The position numbers and the translations under genes were made by a program. This document shows positions 17,239-26,678 of a DNA stretch of 64,000 nucleotides, piece after piece; positions within the stretch are counted from its first letter, which is position 1, and each line of letters opens with the position of its first letter. Source of the DNA: Aulosira sp. FACHB-615 (GTDB lineage Bacteria; Cyanobacteriota; Cyanobacteriia; Cyanobacteriales; Nostocaceae). The notes beneath the pieces are model-generated. The model did no database searches. It worked only from the letters and a program-made list of their open reading frames with translations, and was not told the DNA's origin. The stretch spans positions 62,001-126,000 of the forward strand of contig NZ_JACJSE010000008.1 of assembly GCF_014698045.1 (NCBI RefSeq), read 5' to 3'.

Positions 17239-18271
17239 TTTTACCTGCCTAGTTATGAGGAGACTTATATTATAGGAAACTTGTCAAAAAATATATTTAG
17301 TTTTCGAGAAAATAATGATTTTATAATTTTATAGACTGCACTGAAACCATCAACTCTAGCCGATATTTATGTTATTAACTATCACCCCAGTAAAACATCT
17401 ATCTGAAGAATGGTCATCAAGTGGATTAAATAGTATTTTGAGTAAATAAAATCTATCATAATTTTTGGGCTGCAAAATCAATTATGCTTAAACTTTTAAG
17501 TATTAAAATTGAAATTTGTATGAAAATAAGCCAAAAGTCACAATACCTGATACTTGATGCCAGAGATTTACAGAAATTAAAGTTTTTTGATATTGATAAT
17601 TACAATGGGTGACTTTTAACTACATCAATATACAAGTTTCCTATAATACATGGATTTTTCTCCGCAGCCACATCAAAATCACCTGCTATGAAACTGCCGT
17701 TAATTTAGTCTATATCTTAACCCCACTCCCTAAATTTAATTTTTAGAAATAATATTTTTATCTACTTACTGAAAATATTTTATACTGAAAATCACTAATT
17801 TATCAGTAGTGCTTAATCCCTCCTTGATTTTTGCCATAATTCTTTAAAACACAAAAATTATCAAAAAGTGATTTTACTAGAGTGCAAAGTTGTGCATCCA
17901 GACTCATACATTTGAGAATCTAGGTCAAAAAGTTAAATTTTGGTTAAAAATTACTGGAATTGAATTTTTACATAGAATAAATATCTATTTGCTTGAGAAA
18001 CCTTAGAGCGTTTTTTATTCCAATGAGGTACATCAATCTAGCCTCTAGCCTCTATCCCCTATCAACTTGTACCGCACTCAATCGGAAAACGCCATATACC
18101 TAAATGCTACCCAATTCCCAATCAATAATCAGCATCCCGTTTGATTTCCAAATTTACTTGTGTTGACATCAATCAGATATGACTAACTAAAATCCGAGAC
18201 AACATAACATCTGCTATCAACTTTTATGTTATAAAACTCACATAAATTTTATTTTTAACGGTAACTATTCT
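17239..18271. other. 1-kb AT-rich intergenic region before the GTPase module
   Basis: This lies between two divergent genes and contains no family-like frame, tRNA or strong hairpin. It presumably holds the promoter for the three-gene module. Its length and low GC are unusual for an upstream region. Confidence 0.4.
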
Positions 18272-20827
18272 ATGGAACTAGAAAGACTTGCATATTTTAA
18301 AGAATACGGTGAATTTATACTGCAAAAAATTAACTCTGTCCCGCAGTATCCTTCTCAACAAGAAGACTGGGTTCCCGCGAGTTTGGATGAATGTCTGGCG
18401 CGTCTCAGAGAAACTGCGGAAAAAACCATAGAACTGGCCACCTCACCAGTCAAAATTGGCGTGATGGGAGAATTTAGTAGTGGTAAAACCTTACTTTTGG
18501 GCAGTTTAATTGGCTATGCCGATGCTTTACCAGTCAACGAAAACCCAACTACGGGGAATGTTACAGCCATTCACCTCGTCGCCCAAGATGAATTTGCGAC
18601 CACCCAAGTCGGGAATTTTACGGTGGAGTATCTTTCTCACGAAGGGGTGAAAGAGTGTTTGCGGTTTATGTTAGCAGAAGCGAGTCGCCGTTCCGCCGCC
18701 GCCGGACTTGTACCTGTACAACTGGCGCAGTTAAATTCTGGTAAAGAAATTCTGGCTTGGTGTGAGCAAGCGTGGAACCAAAGTAATAATTTAGAGTTGC
18801 GCTATTTGCTGCGGGAGTTGGTGTTATTTGTGCGTGCTTACGCTTCCTATGGTGAGGCGATGTGTGGTGGACGCTATCAAATTGATCATGCCACAGCCCA
18901 GGAAGGTTTACAGCTGCCAGAACAGCCAATGGCTATCCAAACTTTCCGGTTTACAGACTTACCGCCAGCGCATATCCGCTTACCCAGTCCACCGCATAAA
19001 TTAGCATCAAAGTTATTACAAAATAGCTTCCCCTTAATTCGCCGCGTTGATATTGAAGTGAAAATTTCGCGGGAAATTTGGGATGTGACAGACGCTTCCG
19101 AATTTATTTTGTTAGATTTTCCGGGTTTGGGTGCGGCGAACTCCGGCGCGAGGGATACATTTTTATCGCTGCGAGAGTTGGCGGAAGTCCAGACAATTTT
19201 AATCTTGCTCAATGGTAAATCGCCGGGGAGCGATCGCGCTCACAAAATTTTCACCATGATGCAGCAACAGCGTCCGGGACAAGACCTGAAAGATTTGATT
19301 TTGGTTGGTGTCGGTCGTTTTGACCAACTACCCCTAGAAAGTGAAGGCGGCGAACGAGAACTCGACCAATTCATTGCTGAGAACATCGCCAACACGCCTT
19401 TATCTGAGGATGCTGTTCTCAAAAAACTCAGAGTTCTGCAAACAACCATTGATGGCGCGAGTGCATTCACCACTCAAAAAGACCGCATTGTGTTGTTATC
19501 GCCCTTATTGGGACTAGCGGAATTAGCGAAACGTTCCAGTAGTGTCAAAGCTGGTTCGCCAGAATTTTTATCTAACTTAGATTATCCCAATTACCTGGAA
19601 ACCTCGAAACGGTTGCAGCAAAAATGGACTCGTCTCAGCGAGAGACTACTAGAGTCGGATGCACGTAGTCAACTGGGGAGACAATTAGGTTACTTTGCTC
19701 AAGATGGCGGTATTGCCAAACTGCGAGAGTTAATTCAAAATCACGTTGCTATGCACGGACTCAAGCAACTGTATGAAGACACCCGTCGCGCGGCTGAAAG
19801 TCTCCGTCAACAACAAGAAAACCTGAAAAATATCATCGCCGAAATTCACGAACAAGGCATACCAACTCTCGATAGTCCCACATTAATTGATTTGCGTCAT
19901 GCCATTGATAGTTTAGATAAAACCTATCGGAATTTCCAAAAAGAATTAGGCAAAGAACCACTCAAAGACCGTCGCGGAACTGTCGTGAGTGAAGTAGTGA
20001 AAGACGAACTCACCTTTAAAATTGTCAACTGGAACCAGTGGACTTTGTTATTTAACAAAGCCAACAACGGTGCTATTACTATCGCCGAAAGCAAAGGTGC
20101 AGCCGGTAAGTTATTTGAAAGAGGAAATAGAACTAATCATGCTTTGCCAACTAAAAGCGATGATTTCTACCCCACCTTTGAAAAAACTGTGCAGGAAGTC
20201 GAGATATTTGCCCGCGATCGCATCCGTCAAGCAGTGGTAGATTTATTAAATAAACTCTCCAATCAAGTAGCCGAAGCACGGGACTATCTCAAATCTCTTC
20301 TCTCACCAGAAATGGAACAAGAAATCGAAATTGGTTTTGGAGGAGAAGAAGCCGACTTATTTTATAAATTACTGTTAGGCTGCGACCCCAACCAATGGAA
20401 AGAAGCTATTCTCGCAGAACTGAATAGTAAAGACAAAGAAATTGCCCCCGAATTGATATTTCCCCTCGCACGCCAAGACGAAAAACACAACATTGGTCAA
20501 ATATTTGATTGGTCTCCCGAACGAAATCAAAATTCGCCCAGAGCCAGCCATCATCAAATGTTAGTATTACGTTTGCGTGATGAAATTACTGCCAGTGCCA
20601 GTTTACATTTAGTGCAGTATGTCAGTGAAGTGAATCAACAAGTCAACTCAGAAATCGAAGGCATTTTAGACCAAATTATTCCCACACTGCAAAATATTTC
20701 CAAAAAGGAAGCATTGCTGAGATACCTTGCTGCTGGCGACTCACCACCAAAACTTGCTATTCCCACTTGGTTAAATATTCTCGCAGAAATCGCCACCACT
20801 TCTGATTTAGATATCCCTGGTTACTAG
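18272..20827 (+). CDS. Dynamin-like GTPase
   Basis: An 851-residue large GTPase. G1/P-loop is GEFSSGKT (66-73), G2 NPTTGNVT (91-98), G3 LLDFPGLG (280-287), and a G4-like VGVGRFDQ (345-352) replaces the usual N/TKxD with RFD. After the GTPase domain (about 60-480) comes a long helical part with coiled-coil stretches (RRAAESLRQQQENLK; 540-800), as expected for a bacterial dynamin stalk. There is no clear membrane helix. It is the first of three co-directional genes with SrfB-like and unknown partners. In enterobacteria the srf locus also joins a P-loop protein (SrfC) with SrfB; equivalence is inference. Confidence 0.85.
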   Translation: MELERLAYFKEYGEFILQKINSVPQYPSQQEDWVPASLDECLARLRETAEKTIELATSPVKIGVMGEFSSGKTLLLGSLIGYADALPVNENPTTGNVTAIHLVAQDEFATTQVGNFTVEYLSHEGVKECLRFMLAEASRRSAAAGLVPVQLAQLNSGKEILAWCEQAWNQSNNLELRYLLRELVLFVRAYASYGEAMCGGRYQIDHATAQEGLQLPEQPMAIQTFRFTDLPPAHIRLPSPPHKLASKLLQNSFPLIRRVDIEVKISREIWDVTDASEFILLDFPGLGAANSGARDTFLSLRELAEVQTILILLNGKSPGSDRAHKIFTMMQQQRPGQDLKDLILVGVGRFDQLPLESEGGERELDQFIAENIANTPLSEDAVLKKLRVLQTTIDGASAFTTQKDRIVLLSPLLGLAELAKRSSSVKAGSPEFLSNLDYPNYLETSKRLQQKWTRLSERLLESDARSQLGRQLGYFAQDGGIAKLRELIQNHVAMHGLKQLYEDTRRAAESLRQQQENLKNIIAEIHEQGIPTLDSPTLIDLRHAIDSLDKTYRNFQKELGKEPLKDRRGTVVSEVVKDELTFKIVNWNQWTLLFNKANNGAITIAESKGAAGKLFERGNRTNHALPTKSDDFYPTFEKTVQEVEIFARDRIRQAVVDLLNKLSNQVAEARDYLKSLLSPEMEQEIEIGFGGEEADLFYKLLLGCDPNQWKEAILAELNSKDKEIAPELIFPLARQDEKHNIGQIFDWSPERNQNSPRASHHQMLVLRLRDEITASASLHLVQYVSEVNQQVNSEIEGILDQIIPTLQNISKKEALLRYLAAGDSPPKLAIPTWLNILAEIATTSDLDIPGY

Positions 20828-20864
20828 ATAATTTATTTCCTAGTTCATATCTTCTTTTCCTTCT

Positions 20865-20891
20865 TTCCTTCCTTCCTTCCTTCCTTCCTTC
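20865..20891 (+). repeat. (TTCC)n tetranucleotide run
   Basis: Nearly seven TTCC units in the 183-base gap between the GTPase and the SrfB-like gene. It is prone to slippage. A short CTTTGCGCTCTTTGCG repeat, seen again at 25632-25650, follows. Confidence 0.8.
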
Positions 20892-21010
20892 GTGTCCTTT
20901 GCGCTCTTTGCGGTTCGTTTAAAAAATGCAGGTAGTTTAATGGTGAGATAGTAAATTTATTTATTCGAGAAATTATACCTTCGCGCGAAATAAAAGAAAG
21001 GAACTAAAAA

Positions 21011-24000
21011 ATGCCAGTAGAAATTCGCCTCCCTCCACGCTTTCAAGTTCAAGTTAACGACAACGAATATTTAGAACTTCCCACCATTCAACTAGTCGCT
21101 ATTGGGAATAATGTACCCCACATTGCCCGAATTAACTTCTCCGTTAAAGGCACACCCAGCGAACTAATCACCCAAATTCAAAAAGCATATAAACCCTTTG
21201 ATGCTGTCACCCCAAAAATTTCCCAAATCGGACAACTAGAACAATATCCTTGTAAATTAGAGAAACCTTTAACAGAAGCAATCAACTGTAACTTACACGT
21301 CATTGTTGAGTATTTTGATTCCGACTTTTCAGGGGAGCCAGTATTATCTGAACCGCGACAAGTTCAGGCTGTTTGTTATTTATGGACACCATCTACTGCT
21401 GAAGCGCAAATTATGAATTCTGAGTCACTACCAAACCCACCGGAAGAACCTATTAACTATCAACCAGTCAAAAGATTTCCGGGATGGTTTGCTTTAGATT
21501 TTGGTACGTCGAATTCTACCGTGACTTTGTTCGACCCGATAGAAATTCCCATTGCCGAAATTTTACCACGGGAACAGGAATTAAGATTGCGCGATCGCCT
21601 GTCGCAATGGCTCAATTCTCCCGCTTCCGAAGCACTACCAGAAATCAGCGAAGTTGAGTGGCAAAAATTTATTATTGATATTAGTAAAAACTTAGAAATC
21701 GAACCCAGCCGTTTAAGCGAAATCTTTGAAAGTGATAACAGAGAAAGATTTTTAGAAGCAATTCGCCAAATCGAATTATCTTTAGGTAATAGCGAAAAAT
21801 TTCAACGCGCCGCGAGTAAAAAATTATATCAAATATATCATGAAGTTTTTCGCGTTCCCACCTTAGAATCGCAAAATTTAATTCCCGTAGTTCTCGATAT
21901 TGACCGCCGTGATAGCGAAATCCCCAGCGAGTTAGAAATTGCCAACTTAGAAGTATTAAAACTGAAAATGGGGCGAGAAGCAAGAGATAATCGCAAAAAA
22001 GCGATCGCCCAAGGTACTAGCAGTTCTTTAAAAGAAATTATCAGTCGGTTTCATCATTCACCGAAGCGGTATTTTGGACAGAATAAAACATTCCCTGTAA
22101 TGTTAAATGATACTGAAATTAATATTAATGTTAACCAATTAATTCAAGCAGCTTGGGCGCATTTAATTGATTTAACTGAAGATTACCGCCAACGTGCCAG
22201 ACGTAGATTTTCTGAAGGTGAACTGTTAACAGCAGTTGTTACTTACCCCACTGTTGCACCGCCAGTAGTTCGTAAAGAAGTTAAGCAATTAGTTGAACAA
22301 TTAGGTATTGATGATGTGCAAACAGCTTATGATGAAGCTGTTTCGGTAGCGATATTTTTCCTATGGCGAGAATTTGGCGGTAATTTAAATATTGGCATTG
22401 AATCTTTTAAAACTCGTTGTCGCCGCGATGGCAATAAATGGTCACAAAATGTATTAGTTTTAGATATTGGTGGCGGCACAACAGACTTAGCATTAATTGA
22501 ATTAACCTTAGAAGATAAAACCCCATTTTTTGCCACTAATGAAGACCGAGGCTTAGGTGGCAGGTATTATAAACTAACGCCAAAACTATTAGGTTCATCA
22601 GGACATTTACAACTCGGTGGCGAATTAATTACACTGCGAGTATTTAGGTTATTAAAAGTTGCGATCGCAGATTTTCTCTTAACAGCAGTTACCCGTGGCG
22701 ATATCGATAGCGAAAAACTCGAAGACTTAATTAGTTCCGAATTAAACGAGCGTTTTCTCGACCAAGGAAAATTCAAAACAGGCAGCTTATTAAAATGCCT
22801 AGATAGAGAAAATCCCGAAGGCGATACAGCTTATAAAGATGCCTTAGATACAGCCGAAAAAGTCTTACCAACCCGTTGGCAACAAGCACCCCAACGCCTA
22901 CAAACCTTCTACACACTGTGGGATTATGCAGAAGCCGCCAAACTCAAACTCGGACAAAAATTACCAGCAGATAATTCACTTGTAACCTTTACAATCTCTG
23001 AACAACAAATTGCTGAACTTCTCACCCAAAGCGCCATTAAATATCAAATTCACAACCCCGATAATATTGCCGTCACCCTAGATAATCAACAATTTGAACG
23101 TGTTGCCACTTCTGCTATTAAAGAAGCCATTGGTATTGCTAAAGGCTTAATGGAAAGCCGCTTACGTTCAGACGATAACACCATCGACGCTTGGAACACC
23201 CACAAAGTTGACTGGTTAATTCTCTCAGGAAAAACTTGCAATCTCGACTTAGTACAACGCCATATTTATCAAGAATTTAGCAAGTCTCCCTACTTCGTTT
23301 GGAACCCAGAACGCATCACCTTCGTTTTAGAATTTACTAAACTCGCAACCTCCGCAGGTGCGTGTTACGCCGAAAAATTACGCCGACTCAGATTTGACCC
23401 TGAAGAATCAAAAGCACTGCTACAAAAAGGTGCAAATCAATTAGAAATTGACGTTAAAAATCTATTTTATTACTTACCTTGCAACTTCAAACGCAAAACC
23501 CAAAGCAACGAACTACTACCAATCTTTAAAGCCGGACAAGAACTCCATCAAATTGCACCTTGGGAAACAGTCGCCAAAGTGCGTACAGCTTGGCAAGGTA
23601 TACAGTTAACTAATATTATTTATCGCCAAGACTACGAAGACGGTGATTTAAGATTGTGGGGAAGCTTCGACGGTAAACATCTCATGGAAAAATTAGGGAT
23701 GGAAGAAGCCGAGTTTCTCAAAAAAATCAAAGTGCAATTTGAAATTGACCAGACATTACAATTTAGTGTTTTATTATGTCAAGGAAATCCCCATTATTTA
23801 ATCGATGTTCCCGGTATTGATGTCGGTTCCGCAATCTTAGCAGCTTCCGAAACCTCATTATTTGCCGATGGTAAACTAAAATGGAACATCGCCGTAGAAC
23901 GACCAAATAAAGACTTAACCGATGGCGATATCGCAGTTAACGTCATCGAGTCAGCAACCGTAGATCAACCAAACGCCTATCATTTAGTCTTTGAAATCGA

Positions 24001-24394
24001 CTCAAATGATAACCAATCTCTACACGAATTTCATTACCTCCGCGATGGTTCACCCCAACCAAGTAAAGGTTTAATTAGTAATCCCTTACCACCCTTTCCT
24101 TACACTGGACAACACACATTTTACGTCTATCAAACCGATACAGAAACTAACAGAAAAAAATGGATACGTATCGGTTCACTCAGTAAACCATCCGTCACCA
24201 CAGACTACCCTTGCCAATATCGCGTCACCCTCGACAACAAAGGTATTTTGCGGATGCACCCCGGCGAAGTTCCCTACTGGACATCCACCAGTCAAGAATG
24301 TTTAAAACAAGAAGGTTGTGTTTATCGTGCCGAATTAGAATTGCAACCTAACGAAGTCGATAAAGAACGAGATCCCTTCTGTGGAATACATTAA
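21011..24394 (+). CDS. Hsp70/actin-fold ATPase, SrfB-like
   Basis: 1127 residues. An N-terminal beta-rich region (1-155) precedes the actin-like ATPase: phosphate-1 loop ALDFGTSNST (161-170), phosphate-2 loop VLDIGGGTTDLAL (483-495) and an adenosine-loop-like LILSGKT (736-742). About 300 extra residues are inserted between the two phosphate loops, and a C-terminal region (about 800-1127) is unlike Hsp70. This large size and layout fits the SrfB family, named from Salmonella, better than DnaK; the family call is from memory. ATG is preceded by GAAAGGAAC. It lies 183 bases after the GTPase and 91 before the third gene, consistent with a joint unit. Confidence 0.75.
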   Translation: MPVEIRLPPRFQVQVNDNEYLELPTIQLVAIGNNVPHIARINFSVKGTPSELITQIQKAYKPFDAVTPKISQIGQLEQYPCKLEKPLTEAINCNLHVIVEYFDSDFSGEPVLSEPRQVQAVCYLWTPSTAEAQIMNSESLPNPPEEPINYQPVKRFPGWFALDFGTSNSTVTLFDPIEIPIAEILPREQELRLRDRLSQWLNSPASEALPEISEVEWQKFIIDISKNLEIEPSRLSEIFESDNRERFLEAIRQIELSLGNSEKFQRAASKKLYQIYHEVFRVPTLESQNLIPVVLDIDRRDSEIPSELEIANLEVLKLKMGREARDNRKKAIAQGTSSSLKEIISRFHHSPKRYFGQNKTFPVMLNDTEININVNQLIQAAWAHLIDLTEDYRQRARRRFSEGELLTAVVTYPTVAPPVVRKEVKQLVEQLGIDDVQTAYDEAVSVAIFFLWREFGGNLNIGIESFKTRCRRDGNKWSQNVLVLDIGGGTTDLALIELTLEDKTPFFATNEDRGLGGRYYKLTPKLLGSSGHLQLGGELITLRVFRLLKVAIADFLLTAVTRGDIDSEKLEDLISSELNERFLDQGKFKTGSLLKCLDRENPEGDTAYKDALDTAEKVLPTRWQQAPQRLQTFYTLWDYAEAAKLKLGQKLPADNSLVTFTISEQQIAELLTQSAIKYQIHNPDNIAVTLDNQQFERVATSAIKEAIGIAKGLMESRLRSDDNTIDAWNTHKVDWLILSGKTCNLDLVQRHIYQEFSKSPYFVWNPERITFVLEFTKLATSAGACYAEKLRRLRFDPEESKALLQKGANQLEIDVKNLFYYLPCNFKRKTQSNELLPIFKAGQELHQIAPWETVAKVRTAWQGIQLTNIIYRQDYEDGDLRLWGSFDGKHLMEKLGMEEAEFLKKIKVQFEIDQTLQFSVLLCQGNPHYLIDVPGIDVGSAILAASETSLFADGKLKWNIAVERPNKDLTDGDIAVNVIESATVDQPNAYHLVFEIDSNDNQSLHEFHYLRDGSPQPSKGLISNPLPPFPYTGQHTFYVYQTDTETNRKKWIRIGSLSKPSVTTDYPCQYRVTLDNKGILRMHPGEVPYWTSTSQECLKQEGCVYRAELELQPNEVDKERDPFCGIH

Positions 24395-24407
24395 TAATGA
24401 ATTGTTT

Positions 24408-24458
24408 CGCGCATAGACGCTGTAGCGGCTTCCCGCAGGGTAGGCGCAAAGGCGCAGT
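24408..24458. repeat. GC-rich palindromic repeat between module genes
   Basis: CGCGCATAGACGCTGTAGCG, then GCTTCCCGCAGGGTAGGCGC, a type common between Nostoc genes. It occupies most of the gap between the SrfB-like gene and the third gene. Confidence 0.55.
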
Positions 24459-24485
24459 TTAAAATAATGCAAACCCCCACTCATC

Positions 24486-25583
24486 ATGCAGCATCTACGT
24501 CAGCTATTAGAAACAGAAAATTCCGAATTAGCCAGGTTATTGCGGTGTAGCCTGTATGGACTAGAAGCTGCATTAAACCAAGCCTATACAGAATTACCCG
24601 ATGATCCTGGTACTGAAATTTGTGCAGAATTGCTGCAAGAAATCCAAGATTTGTTGCAGCCTCCACATCAAGAAGCAACGACTATTATCCAATTTTCAGA
24701 TGAGTTAAAACTAAATCATCTGCGTGATGCTTGGAATGCTGACTCAGAACTCAGCTTATATTTAGGTGATGCAACCTTACAAAGCCAAAGTGATGCTGAT
24801 TTATGGCATAAAATTCACCGTAAATTGCTACGAATACCTGATGATTTAGCTACATTTTGGCAACAACGCACCTTAGATTTAGCTCAAGAAATTGGTGCAG
24901 TAGAAGATGATTCTAATTTCTACCAACTTCCCTTTATCAGAGATGAAATCATTTACCCTGGACTCAAAGGTAGTGTGAATATTCAGGGGTTATGTTTATC
25001 ACAAAAAGCACTTTTAAAATCAAAAATTTTTCCCCTTCCCGAATCGGAAGATTTAAAATTACTCGCAGGTTTTTTAAATTTATATCTCAAATTTATAGAA
25101 ATAGAACCAGATTTACATCACGCCTTAAAAAGTATTTTTAGCTTTGATATTATTCCTTTCAATTCCAAACCAGAACAGCAACAACAATATATAGAAGCTT
25201 TAACAGACCGCTTTCACCGCACCCAAAAAGCCGAAGAAAATAATGATATTTTAGCCATTGTACGTGCATGGATTGATATAGATGAAGCCATACATTCTTT
25301 AGTATTCATTCCCCCCGTTGAACGTTATTCATGGTGGGGAAAATTACAACAAGAATCACGACGAACCTTAAAGAAAATTGCAGACAAAGCCAATAAATCA
25401 GGACACAATGTCAGAATTCGTCAACTGTCAGGACTTTATGCTGATATATGTGCTTTCTCAAAAGATGATTTACAGCTAAATTGTGGCGGTATTCCTGGAG
25501 AAGTTTTAACTTGTTTGCGAGTTTATGCACGCATTAATCAAGAAGAATTTCCCGGACGTGTAATATTTCGTTCATTACGTTAA
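24486..25583 (+). CDS. Unknown 365-residue protein, third gene of the GTPase/SrfB-like module
   Basis: I do not recognise a family. The protein is acidic and mainly helical, with no signal peptide or membrane segment. Notable stretches are an N-terminal leucine-rich helix region (1-60), a conserved-looking RYSWWGKLQQESRRTLKKIA (about 282-301) and a C-terminal GGIPGEVLTCLRVYAR. It is co-directional with the ATPase, 91 bases apart, and may be an adaptor or regulator for it. Its position recalls the third member of srf-type loci, but I cannot claim homology. A hairpin repeat follows the gene. Confidence 0.65.
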   Translation: MQHLRQLLETENSELARLLRCSLYGLEAALNQAYTELPDDPGTEICAELLQEIQDLLQPPHQEATTIIQFSDELKLNHLRDAWNADSELSLYLGDATLQSQSDADLWHKIHRKLLRIPDDLATFWQQRTLDLAQEIGAVEDDSNFYQLPFIRDEIIYPGLKGSVNIQGLCLSQKALLKSKIFPLPESEDLKLLAGFLNLYLKFIEIEPDLHHALKSIFSFDIIPFNSKPEQQQQYIEALTDRFHRTQKAEENNDILAIVRAWIDIDEAIHSLVFIPPVERYSWWGKLQQESRRTLKKIADKANKSGHNVRIRQLSGLYADICAFSKDDLQLNCGGIPGEVLTCLRVYARINQEEFPGRVIFRSLR

Positions 25584-25697
25584 TAGAATTATTTTAACGA
25601 GCCACAGAGAACACAGAGAGTAAGGAAATACTCTTTGCGTCTTTGCGCCTCTGCGTGAGAATTAAAAGTTTTATTATCCAGAACCTATTAATAATAG

Positions 25698-25772
25698 TAG
25701 GTTGGGTGTAGCGATAGCGAAACCCAACAAAGTATGCGTGAATGTTGGGTTCCGTTCCTCCACCCAACCTAC
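25698..25772. repeat. GTAGGTTGGGT inverted repeat
   Basis: The ends GTAGGTTGGGT (25698-25708) and ACCCAACCTAC (25762-25772) are perfect inverses; internal GAAACCCAACA and TGTTGGGTTCC also pair. A 75-base palindrome without coding capacity. Other copies are at 43944 and 44134. The surrounding 25584-25895 has no gene, only CTTTGCGCCTCTGCG-type repeats. Confidence 0.75.
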
Positions 25773-25895
25773 GCCTACGCCTAAGATTTTTAATCAAAAT
25801 TAGAGCGATTTTTACTTGCTTAGAAGACAAATTCATCCGCGTTCATCTGCGTCCATCTGCGGTTAATTATTTTTTTGGTGTTAGAAACAATATTA

Positions 25896-26615
25896 CTATT
25901 CCGAAAAAAATACAGGTAGGAGAAATGCAACAGCAACTCCAATCAATACAAAACCTTCAATAATTCTCAAACTTAAATTATTATCTAGCAGTTGATTAAC
26001 TCTTTCGCCAAAGTTAGTTTGCAAGCTACTCCACCAAGTACGGTAACGAGTCATCCATTGATTTGGACTATCTTCTGAACGAACCTGCCAAGAAAACATA
26101 GACAATAATAATGGCACACCACCCACTTTAATAGACATTAAAAGATGAATAGCTAAACAGCCGACTATCACACACCAAGCGATAAGATGTAGGGTATACC
26201 AAATCTGATTAATTTCTCCAGCAGGAAGCCATTCTTCTTTCATCATCCTGCCAGAAACTACAGAAAAAACTGAAGCAATTAGCATGAGAGTGTTAGCTAG
26301 TCTTTGCAAACTCACCCACCAAATTGGTTTACCAACTTGGCGCAGTTGTTCCCATGAATTAGCTTGGATAAGTCGCCTATTCCCAGCATGAAAGCTGTAA
26401 AGTGCAAATGCTGGCAGTATAATCAAGAAAAATAAGGCAAAAGTGCCATGAATCCCTTGAATATCGCCAAGTTGCGGAAATGGAATTTTACCAAATCTAC
26501 CATCGTAAGTATTGTAAACTAGAAATCCAGTAATGATAGCTGCGATCGCAAAAATTCCACTCACGCCATGCAGTAGTCGCAACCACAACGGTTGATAGGG
26601 AACAGAACGAGACAT
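25896..26615 (-). CDS. Cytochrome b/b6-domain (cytochrome b561-like) membrane protein
   Basis: 239 residues with four main membrane segments (about 15-32, 52-72, 105-125, 140-162) plus a C-terminal helix (217-237). Histidines at the helix ends, in RLLHGVSG, GIHGTF, TLHLIAW and AIHLLMS, are placed as two haem ligand pairs. It is likely an electron-transfer subunit in the thylakoid or cytoplasmic membrane. No partner oxidoreductase is adjacent. Convergent with the module. Confidence 0.8.
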   Translation of the reverse strand: MSRSVPYQPLWLRLLHGVSGIFAIAAIITGFLVYNTYDGRFGKIPFPQLGDIQGIHGTFALFFLIILPAFALYSFHAGNRRLIQANSWEQLRQVGKPIWWVSLQRLANTLMLIASVFSVVSGRMMKEEWLPAGEINQIWYTLHLIAWCVIVGCLAIHLLMSIKVGGVPLLLSMFSWQVRSEDSPNQWMTRYRTWWSSLQTNFGERVNQLLDNNLSLRIIEGFVLIGVAVAFLLPVFFSE

Positions 26616-26678
26616 AAAAACATTTATTCTCTACAACAAATATAAAGATATTTTAAGCCAAAGCGCGATTTTTTACTT

